Below, one piece after another: positions 1 to 5,915 of a stretch of 64,000 nt of DNA (position 1 is its first letter; every line of letters starts with the position of its first letter). The translations under genes were made by a program, and so were the position numbers. The stretch is from JBJHDF01 sp050486405 (GTDB taxonomy: Bacteria; Pseudomonadota; Gammaproteobacteria; Pseudomonadales; Cellvibrionaceae). The DNA is taken from the NCBI GenBank assembly GCA_050486405.1, contig JBJHDF010000018.1, positions 1-64,000 of the forward strand, read 5' to 3'. Under the pieces are notes generated by a model. That model was not told the origin of the DNA. It did no database searches and worked only from the letters and a program-made list of their open reading frames with translations.

Positions 1-422
1 TCGGAAAGGTCTCCAGCTTTCTCATAAGTTCTAATACCATTTACTTCCGTTCTATATCGGTCGCCATATATGAAATCAGCGCTCAAGTCAGCGTTATTTA
101 TAATATCGTCTACTGTAGTCGGCGAGGCAAATTCATCTGCAGCGTTCATAAAAATTATATAATCTCCGCTACACTCTGCCACAGCCTTGTTCATCGCATT
201 ATAAATACCGTCGTCTTTTTCGTTAATATAAACAGCGAAATCTTTTCTGTTTTTAGCTGCATATTCTTGCGTGCCGTCCGTAGAGCCACCATCTATAACA
301 ACGTATTCCAGATTGCTATAAGTTTGGACCTTCACGCTTTTAGCCGTAATTTGAAAATCTCTCAGCGCGTTAAGCATTACAGTTACGACTGATATCCGAG
401 GTTTAGGTGCTTTTAGATCCAT
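1..422 (-). CDS. Glycosyltransferase family 2, C-terminus outside window
   Basis: About 140 N-terminal residues of a GT-A fold glycosyltransferase are visible; the gene runs off the left edge. The product begins MDLKAPKPRISVVTVMLNA and has the family hallmarks: a first beta strand ISVVTV, the nucleotide-binding VIDGGSTDGT at about residues 42-51, and KDDGIYNAMNKA, typical of WcaA-like GT2 enzymes that transfer a sugar to a growing polysaccharide at the inner membrane. Where a DxD is expected the sequence reads FMNAADE. The ATG at 422 is chosen because an AGAGAG ribosome site lies 6 bases upstream; in-frame ATGs further upstream are possible. Base composition is AT-rich compared with genes beyond 1.6 kb, which suggests recent acquisition. 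The acceptor sugar cannot be told. Confidence 0.88.
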   Translation of the reverse strand, partial: MDLKAPKPRISVVTVMLNALRDFQITAKSVKVQTYSNLEYVVIDGGSTDGTQEYAAKNRKDFAVYINEKDDGIYNAMNKAVAECSGDYIIFMNAADEFASPTTVDDIINNADLSADFIYGDRYRTEVNGIRTYEKAGDLS

Positions 423-490
423 CAGGTTCTCTCTTTTCATTCGAAACATGATTTGGCGCAATATGGCCCTTACCATTTTCAAGTTAAGGC

Positions 491-619
491 TTAAATTCCT
501 TTATAACTTAGTACTTGCTTAACCTGATTAAAGAAAGATGATTCAGACACTTTTTTTAACGTCTTTATTGAGTATCCAGCCCGCCTCCAAGAATTAAAGA
601 AAATTGGCCGATTAATTGA
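491..619 (-). pseudogene. Possible remnant of a glycan-enzyme C-terminus
   Basis: Between the sulfotransferase stop and the GT2 start, one minus-strand frame stays open for 42 codons after an upstream stop and has no start codon. It reads as protein-like sequence (RPIFFNSWRRAGYSIKTLKK near the start, ending VLSYKGI), similar in style to the basic, aromatic C-terminal tails of some glycosyltransferases. It could be the tail of a gene whose body was lost when the neighbouring genes were brought together, or chance in AT-rich DNA. No other gene is visible in 423-632. Confidence 0.25.
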
Positions 620-632
620 TTATCGTTATAAC

Positions 633-1592
633 TTATTCAGTTAATGGTTTAATGTCGTAGTGATCACACAGCGCTTTGAATGACGCTGACTGAATTATCT
701 CTTGCTTGTATTCATTGCTAATTGGTTTGCGCGGTCTTGGTTCGATGTCGCCACCAGTGCGGCCACTGTTTCCGCTGACTTTAAACACTTCGATGTAGTC
801 AGTTGCGTGTTCGATTAACGGCAGTTGTAGCAACTCTGTACATTTTCTAATTTGTTGCTCTGGTTCTGAAACGAAATTTTCGTAGTACACGATTTTCGAT
901 GCATCAAAAGCTTTTAAAAACTTGTAAAGTCTTCGACAATACTCTTCAAATGTACTCGGATGAAAATGAACCCAGCGGTTTTCTTGCAGTGAAAGAAACG
1001 AATCTATAGGGTTTCTCACAGTGACCAGTTGCTTTACGTCGAAGTATGGTTGCAGCAATCGAGTAACTGTATCCACTTCCGGCTGAGGGACATTCTTACA
1101 GTAGTCTGCATGACTATGCGCTCGAACGAGAATGGTTCCGCCAAGATCTCTTGTGTGTTTTTCAATTTTAATAATGTTATCCACAAAGATCTCTTCTGCG
1201 AACTTCTCGGCTTGCGGTACGTTGCCATAGAATGCTTGCGTTATGATATCCCTTGGCGTGTAGTCAGCGACTGACCAATTGTTACCGTGCCGCGTTGTCG
1301 GATGCAATTCGCTTAGTAAAAACACATTAGGCTGTGCGGCCAGACATTTGGAGATTAATGTGCCTCCGCTGCAGGCAAAGTGGTGAATAATGCGCAAGGT
1401 GGGCTTGGTGTTGGCATTGTCGGCATTAACAACGGCGGCACAGCGCTCGAGCAGGCTTTGGGTGTTGTTCAGGCCTTCGGTGTCGAGTACCGCTTTACCG
1501 GTGTCGTTGTGCGTTGCGCTGTAGTCGTTAATCAGGTTCAGCGCCTGCTGCAATTCTTGCTGTAGTGTTTTCAGGTCAGTGGGTTCTGGCAT
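633..1592 (-). CDS. Sulfotransferase family protein
   Basis: This 319-residue protein looks like a PAPS-dependent sulfotransferase of the P-loop fold. The phosphosulfate-binding segment HHFACSGGTLISKCLA lies near residue 70 and is followed by QPNVFLLSELHP, a typical second element of this family. TVRNPIDSFLSLQENRW near residue 190 matches the conserved 3'-phosphate-binding RxPxxxxxS region. About 60 helical residues precede the catalytic domain. The ATG at 1592 is preferred over a TTG at 1604. It lies 18 bases after the FkbM-like gene on the same strand, so the two are probably co-transcribed. Its place in a glycosyltransferase cluster suggests sulfation of a surface glycan; that is inference from context. 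AT-rich like its left neighbour. Confidence 0.78.
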   Translation of the reverse strand: MPEPTDLKTLQQELQQALNLINDYSATHNDTGKAVLDTEGLNNTQSLLERCAAVVNADNANTKPTLRIIHHFACSGGTLISKCLAAQPNVFLLSELHPTTRHGNNWSVADYTPRDIITQAFYGNVPQAEKFAEEIFVDNIIKIEKHTRDLGGTILVRAHSHADYCKNVPQPEVDTVTRLLQPYFDVKQLVTVRNPIDSFLSLQENRWVHFHPSTFEEYCRRLYKFLKAFDASKIVYYENFVSEPEQQIRKCTELLQLPLIEHATDYIEVFKVSGNSGRTGGDIEPRPRKPISNEYKQEIIQSASFKALCDHYDIKPLTE

Positions 1593-1610
1593 GGCGCTGC
1601 GCAACCTGTG

Positions 1611-2825
1611 TTACAGTTTTTCGAGCAGATCGGGGTGCTCTCGCTCTAGCTTGTGGTAAAATTGCGACGCGGCCTGCAGTTTGGCGTGCAACTCTTTGAT
1701 CAGGTCTTTAAGCTCTTGCTCGCTTTTTACCTTTTCGGCGTAGCGTTCGCGAAGATCGGAGGCGTCAGCTTCGACTTTGGCCAGCAGCTTGGTGCTGAGT
1801 CGTGCTGATCGCTGCTGCTCTATTAGTTCGACTTCAGCTTTCCGTAGTTTTTCTTTAATCTCTGATTCACGGCTCTGCTGGACTTGCAGCTTGTTACGGA
1901 TGCTTTCGCTCTCTTTCTGAGTCGCTTCATTTTTTACTGCAAGCTCATCACGCTGCAAAGTCAGGGTTTTTAGTTCGGCTTGGGCCTGTTGCAGCTTTTC
2001 ATTAATTTGTGACTTTCGGTTCCATTGTTCTTCCAGCTCGTTGCGGATGCTTTCTCGCTCTTTCTGTATGGATTCGATTTTTATTTTTAGCTCATCGCTT
2101 TGCAACGTTAGGGCATCGTTTTGGCTCTTGAGTTCTGTATGATCTCTCCGTGCTTCGATGAGTTGCCGCTTGAAGTTCCTCCCGTACAATGCCCTGCCAA
2201 TCAGCGGGTTGTTTGCCTCTTCCAGGACCAGTCGTGTAAAACCCCGGGGCAGCAAGAGATTATCGCATTCTTCCAGGGTGGCACCGGTCTGGCGGGACGC
2301 GATGCCGCCGACGGCAACGCGCACTTCAATCATGTCCAGCGGCTCCAGATTGCCGTTAAGCCCTTGCAACAGGCGGGCGGCGGGCAGGCAGTCAATGGTC
2401 AGCCAGTTGTAATGAGCCGGGTTTTCACCCGTTTGCTCCAGCAGGCGGCTCAGGGATACCGCGGGGTGCTCGCTTCGTTGATGTTCATCGACGTTGGGCC
2501 ATAGTGCGCTCAGGGTGTCTGCGGGGAGCAAGCCGCTTTCCTCTTCGCGGGAAAGTTGGTGCCAATTGGCCTGACCATCGGTGTTATTGACCAGAGCGTG
2601 AAGAGCTTTCCAGCTTCTGTTGTCGTTGCTGTGCGGTGCAATTGCATGAGCGAGCAGTTGGCTGGCATGTGGTTCCGCTTCCACAGCCAGCAGCCTGGGC
2701 ACCTTTGCAAAGCGCGTTTCGCGTAGCACCTCTCCGCGGCCCGCGCCGATATAAAGCCAGCCGTCCACAGGGGCAAGAGCCTGCAGGAACTGTTGCCACT
2801 GAGCAATCGTTTGTTCGTTTTCCAT
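1611..2825 (-). CDS. FkbM-like methyltransferase with long C-terminal coiled coil
   Basis: The first ~220 residues resemble the FkbM family of SAM-dependent methyltransferases: WLYIGAGRGEVL at 23-34 matches the SAM-binding motif, LLAVEAEPH at 45-53 the acidic ribose-binding strand, and the NWLTIDCLP and MIEVRVA strands follow. From about 225 to 385 the protein is an uninterrupted heptad-rich coiled coil containing a tandem duplication of 49 residues. The first glycine motif is less canonical than in proven FkbM enzymes, so the domain may be degenerate and act structurally. It is followed by the sulfotransferase gene and preceded, 11 bases away, by another coiled-coil protein. Long coiled coils attached to methyltransferases are known in ABC-exporter O-antigen systems as chain-length rulers (WbdD); a similar role here is speculative. 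Confidence 0.7.
   Translation of the reverse strand: MENEQTIAQWQQFLQALAPVDGWLYIGAGRGEVLRETRFAKVPRLLAVEAEPHASQLLAHAIAPHSNDNRSWKALHALVNNTDGQANWHQLSREEESGLLPADTLSALWPNVDEHQRSEHPAVSLSRLLEQTGENPAHYNWLTIDCLPAARLLQGLNGNLEPLDMIEVRVAVGGIASRQTGATLEECDNLLLPRGFTRLVLEEANNPLIGRALYGRNFKRQLIEARRDHTELKSQNDALTLQSDELKIKIESIQKERESIRNELEEQWNRKSQINEKLQQAQAELKTLTLQRDELAVKNEATQKESESIRNKLQVQQSRESEIKEKLRKAEVELIEQQRSARLSTKLLAKVEADASDLRERYAEKVKSEQELKDLIKELHAKLQAASQFYHKLEREHPDLLEKL
1818..2111 (-). repeat. Tandem 147-bp intragenic repeat encoding coiled coil
   Basis: Two adjacent 49-residue units (residues 239-287 and 288-336 of the FkbM-like protein) align end to end: both start LTLQ-DEL, share ESIRN at the same place and end in KL--A--EL. 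Forty-nine residues are exactly seven heptads, so duplication lengthens the coiled coil without changing register. The units have diverged at many positions, so this is not a very recent event. Confidence 0.8.
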
Positions 2826-2836
2826 GGCTGGTTACT

Positions 2837-4066
2837 TCAATACTGATGGGGTGTTGTCAGGGCCCGAACGCGGATGGCCCTGAGACGTATGGCTAACTGA
2901 CGCTTGTCGTCGCTGCCTTTTTCGGCGGGCGATACGGTTTTGGGAAAACGAAATTCCAGCTTCCAGGAGTTTTGCTCTGCGCTACTGGTGTCAATCCTGG
3001 CTCGTACCTGGCAAGGAAAGCGTTTGAACGGCAGTATGCCGAATTTATGCTTGAGCCTGAGCGGCTCGCCGTTGAGTCGGACTTGCATGTCTTTTACGAT
3101 GCGGGCATCCAGGGCGTGAACAATGTCGAAGGTGAGTTCGAAGTGCCCCTGGCCGACAGCGGGCAGGGTAAGCGTGCTCTCTGTGTCCGGGCCCGCCCAC
3201 CGACCATCGTGTTCCGCGTCGTACCAGTTGTTCCCAATGATCTGTTCGTTGCGCAGATCAAAGAGAGTCTCTACAGGGAAGTCCGCCGACCCATTGGTCG
3301 TTTGGGTAAGGTTCCGGGAGGCGGTATTGGCCGTGCCGGAAAGCTTCTGGTATTCACAAAAGTAGTGTTCCAGTTCTTCCTGTACCTGGTGCAGTTGCAG
3401 CAGGAGGAGTTCGTTCTCTTCCTTCAGTTCCTGGACCTGTTCTGCAGTTTGGCTCTCGCTGTTTAGTGATTCGGGGTTTTGTGGCTCAGCGGTTTCGGTG
3501 GCCATTTCCTGCAGAGCTTCTTGCAGGCTTGCCTGATGCTGCGACATGGCCACCTCGCCGCTGACGTCGGCCACGGTTTCCAGGTCGCGATACAGGCTGC
3601 TGCTGTGCTGGTCGTTGTAGGCAAGGCTGGTGCCAAGGGCTTCGAACAGTGGCTGAGGTGCTTGCTCGCTGTCCTGCGCCGCTTCTGTTGTCAACGCCCG
3701 GCCAGTCTTTTTGGAAAACGCGGCCAGCACCTTGTTCGGGGTGTGCAGCAACGCCAATTCGTTGACCAGGGTGCAGCGTCCGCGGTTGAGCATATAGTGG
3801 CGTAGCAGGGTGCGGGCCTTGTCGCTCCAGTCCTGCAGAACCTGCTCACAATCGGCGTCGCTACCCTGCTCCAGGGCTCGGGCCAGCGCCAGGCCCGGCG
3901 GGCTGTAGACAAGCAGCGTGTGGTCACCCCGTAGCAGGGCCGCCTGCAGGGTTTGTTCCTGCTCCAGATCGGTGCAATGTAGCGCCTGAAAGCCGCTCTG
4001 GGCGAACAGTTGCTGCGCGGTGGAGTGACTCCCCCCGGGGTGCCCAATGATGGATAGAGACTGCAT
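2837..4066 (-). CDS. Uncharacterised coiled-coil glycan-cluster protein
   Basis: I do not recognise this 409-residue protein as a named family. The N-terminus SIIGHPGGSHSTAQQLF recalls the opening of P-loop sulfotransferases (GHPRSGTT) but lacks the canonical lysine/arginine. A conserved-looking helical part (DWSDKARTLLRHYMLNR) follows. Residues ~205-245 form a coiled coil (QVQELKEENELLLLQLHQV). The last ~130 residues, from about WYDAEHDGRWAGPD, are predicted beta-rich and may be a carbohydrate-binding or jelly-roll module. The start at 4066 is chosen because AAGGAG stands 8 bases upstream; a longer frame to 4138 has no such site. It lies directly upstream of the FkbM-like gene and downstream of a GT2 gene on the same strand, so it belongs to the polysaccharide set. 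Confidence 0.6.
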   Translation of the reverse strand: MQSLSIIGHPGGSHSTAQQLFAQSGFQALHCTDLEQEQTLQAALLRGDHTLLVYSPPGLALARALEQGSDADCEQVLQDWSDKARTLLRHYMLNRGRCTLVNELALLHTPNKVLAAFSKKTGRALTTEAAQDSEQAPQPLFEALGTSLAYNDQHSSSLYRDLETVADVSGEVAMSQHQASLQEALQEMATETAEPQNPESLNSESQTAEQVQELKEENELLLLQLHQVQEELEHYFCEYQKLSGTANTASRNLTQTTNGSADFPVETLFDLRNEQIIGNNWYDAEHDGRWAGPDTESTLTLPAVGQGHFELTFDIVHALDARIVKDMQVRLNGEPLRLKHKFGILPFKRFPCQVRARIDTSSAEQNSWKLEFRFPKTVSPAEKGSDDKRQLAIRLRAIRVRALTTPHQY

Positions 4067-4242
4067 TCTGGCTGGCTCCTTGTTATTGTCCCGGGCGACC
4101 CTGCGCCAGGGATGGTTGTCGCACCCGATTTGCAGCACCGTATTGTATCAGAGAGAGAAGCCCTCCCCCAGCCCCTCGGCCTCTGATCCCGTCTCGGCTC
4201 TATCACCTATGTCCTGTAGGCGTCCCGCAAGCGGGCTGGGGG

Positions 4243-5142
4243 TTAAGGTGGCGCCGTTTGTAGCAGGGCGTATCTGGTGTCTTCCTTCAAAATTCGCCTT
4301 ATCCTGCCAAGTTCCGTTTTGTCGAGATAAGGCGATGCCGCTTGCAGGGTTTTTTTGGCATGTTCCGGCAGGGTTTCGCCCTCGGGCGGCGTGCCCCCAC
4401 TTTCCAGAAGCTCTGAAAAATAGGTCAAAAGCCAATGCCCCGGCGCAGTGCCCATATGCCTGTGCAGCACCTGCATTCCCTCCAGTGCCACCCAATAGCG
4501 CATATTCATTGTGATGCAGTTATCATGCAGCCGTGAGCAGGCCTGTATGTCGTCCACAAAGCCTATACGGCCAGCAAAGGCCTTGAAGGCCCGAAGCCAA
4601 TACTCAAAATCAAAAGCGGTTTTGATGCTCTCATCCAACGGGCCCAGCATATGATATACAGTGCGGGTAAAAAACAGGGTGGGTTGGCAGATAAAACAAC
4701 CATCGGCAAACTGGCTGCAGGGTGTTTCAGGGGGCAGGGTTGGGTAGCGATTCAGCTCCTTCCCCTGCGCGTCCACATGCACCCCATGGCCGTATACCAG
4801 CGCGTACCGCTCGGGGCCGGTCAGGGCCGCCACCGCCCTACCCACCGCCCCAGGCGTGTACAGATCATCGGAGTTTAGCCAGCCAATCAACGTGCCGCGA
4901 ACACGGGCCACTGCCTTGTTGATGGCATTGGCGGCGCCTTTATCCGGCTCTGAAAACCAACGCAGGCGGCTGTTCCGGGCCTGAATGCGCCGCAGAATCT
5001 CTGGTGTGCCGTCCGTGGAGCCGCCATCGGCCACAATCAGTTCCAGGCGCGGGTAGTCCTGATTGAGCACACTGGCGATGGCCGCTTCAATAAATTCCGC
5101 CTGGTTAAAGGACGGCATAACGATGGAGACCAGGGGTGTCAT
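4243..5142 (-). CDS. Glycosyltransferase family 2
   Basis: A 299-residue GT-A enzyme. It opens TPLVSIVMPSFNQAEFIEAA, a classical GT2 N-terminus, has the nucleotide-binding VADGGSTDGTPEIL near residues 35-48, and WLNSDDLYTPGAV near 85 in which SDD is the likely metal-binding DxD equivalent. FDFEYWLRAF near 190 is the usual ED-type catalytic region of WcaA/RfbF-like enzymes. The ATG at 5142 is chosen because the GT2 fold begins directly after it; an open frame continues to 5244 but only by reading through the 36-bp repeat. The gene is transcribed away from the toxin-antitoxin cassette and the plus-strand sulfotransferase. Sugar donor unknown. Confidence 0.88.
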   Translation of the reverse strand: MTPLVSIVMPSFNQAEFIEAAIASVLNQDYPRLELIVADGGSTDGTPEILRRIQARNSRLRWFSEPDKGAANAINKAVARVRGTLIGWLNSDDLYTPGAVGRAVAALTGPERYALVYGHGVHVDAQGKELNRYPTLPPETPCSQFADGCFICQPTLFFTRTVYHMLGPLDESIKTAFDFEYWLRAFKAFAGRIGFVDDIQACSRLHDNCITMNMRYWVALEGMQVLHRHMGTAPGHWLLTYFSELLESGGTPPEGETLPEHAKKTLQAASPYLDKTELGRIRRILKEDTRYALLQTAPP

Positions 5143-5195
5143 GAGATTATTCCGTAAACTCTCGTTCGGTGCGTGCGTTGGCCAGCCGGGATTAG

Positions 5196-5231
5196 TAGGG
5201 TACCATTGCGGGTCTTGAAATGGCAGACTGA
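5196..5231 (+). repeat. 36-bp direct repeat, left copy
   Basis: This copy begins TAGGGTACCATTGCGGG and ends GAAATGGCAGACTGA. A second copy at 5871-5906 matches 34 of 36 positions. Together they bracket the whole BrnT/BrnA-like cassette, so one copy was probably created when the cassette arrived, or the two copies served as recombination sites. Confidence 0.85.
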
Positions 5232-5260
5232 TGACAAAGCGCACACACTTGTGCTACGCT
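5231..5260 (+). promoter_or_regulatory. Candidate promoter and operator of the BrnT/BrnA pair
   Basis: A -35-like ATGACA (5231-5236) and a -10-like TACGCT (5255-5260) are separated by 18 bases. The -10 ends 6 bases before the toxin ATG, so the transcript would be almost leaderless, which agrees with the lack of a ribosome site. Between the boxes lies an inverted repeat, GCACA-CACT-TGTGC (5241-5254), a plausible operator for a ribbon-helix-helix antitoxin. Confidence 0.45.
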
Positions 5261-5266
5261 TACCCC

Positions 5267-5545
5267 ATGAAAATCTACAATTGGAACCCCCGGAAGAATC
5301 GGGAGCTCATACTGGAAAGGAAGGTCTCTTTCGAGGAGGCCATCTTCCATATTGAGCATGGGGGTCTACTGGATGATATTGCTCACCCCAATGCTTCGGA
5401 TTACCCCAATCAACGGATTTTCATCGTTTGTATCAGGGACTATGTCCATCTCGTACCCTACGCGGAAAACGAAGATGAGGTGTTTCTGAAAACCATTATT
5501 CCGAGCAGGAAGTTTACCAGGCAATATCTTGGAGGCGGATCATGA
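5267..5545 (+). CDS. BrnT-like (DUF497) ribonuclease toxin
   Basis: A 92-residue protein starting MKIYNWNPRKNRELILER, a version of the BrnT opening in which a tryptophan and an asparagine/lysine pair are conserved. It continues with VSFEEAIFHIEHGGLLDDI and then a beta-rich core with RIFIVCIRDYVHLVPY and FLKTIIPSRKFTRQYL. BrnT toxins are RelE-fold endoribonucleases whose basic C-terminal region carries the cleavage residues; here the arginine/lysine-rich end fits. The stop overlaps the antitoxin start by 4 bases (ATGA), and toxin-first order is the rule for brnTA. The family name is from memory of the pattern; a related type II toxin of the same fold is the main alternative. Confidence 0.75.
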   Translation: MKIYNWNPRKNRELILERKVSFEEAIFHIEHGGLLDDIAHPNASDYPNQRIFIVCIRDYVHLVPYAENEDEVFLKTIIPSRKFTRQYLGGGS

Positions 5546-5856
5546 GTAAAACGAAACTGTCCAGGGAGGAAAAAGCACTGCTTGATGCTGTGGAGGTCGG
5601 TGAGTTTGAGTCTGTCTTGACGGATGCTCGCAGAAAGGAGCTGGCGGCAATAGCCGGCAATACCTTTAAAAAAGACAAGAGAATCAATATCAGAATTTCC
5701 AACAGGGATCTGGTTGCTGTTCAGTCCAGGGCCACGGAGGAAGGTATTCCCTATCAGACTCTGGTTTCCAGCATCATTCATAAATACATTTCCGGCTCTC
5801 TTCAGGACCTCACGGCCAACAAGCCGGCGCGGCCGACACAAAAAGTCCGCGGCTGA
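5542..5856 (+). CDS. BrnA-like ribbon-helix-helix antitoxin
   Basis: A 104-residue protein with an acidic N-terminal half (KLSREEKALLDAVEVGEFES) that would wrap the toxin, and a C-terminal ribbon-helix-helix DNA-binding domain: KRINIRISNRDLVAVQSRA gives the beta strand and first helix, GIPYQTLVSSIIHKYISG the turn and second helix. In this family the antitoxin neutralises the toxin and represses its own promoter. A strong GGAGG ribosome site lies inside the toxin end, 6 bases before the ATG, consistent with translation of more antitoxin than toxin. The gene ends 14 bases before the right copy of the 36-bp repeat. Confidence 0.82.
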   Translation: MSKTKLSREEKALLDAVEVGEFESVLTDARRKELAAIAGNTFKKDKRINIRISNRDLVAVQSRATEEGIPYQTLVSSIIHKYISGSLQDLTANKPARPTQKVRG

Positions 5857-5870
5857 TTTAGGCATTTAAC

Positions 5871-5906
5871 TAGGGTACCATTGCGGGCCTTGAAATGGCA
5901 GGCTGA
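5871..5906 (+). repeat. 36-bp direct repeat, right copy
   Basis: Identical to the 5196-5231 copy except for two transitions (T to C and A to G). It ends 9 bases before the start of the tandem sulfotransferase gene, so in the ancestral arrangement a single copy would have lain between the divergent GT2 and sulfotransferase genes. Confidence 0.85.
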
Positions 5907-5915
5907 GGCAGGGGC

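Noticed and set aside
5142..5244. N-terminal extension of the GT2 protein to the ATG at 5244
   Set aside because: It reads through the 36-bp repeat and overlaps the toxin-antitoxin promoter; the GT2 fold starts directly after the ATG at 5142.
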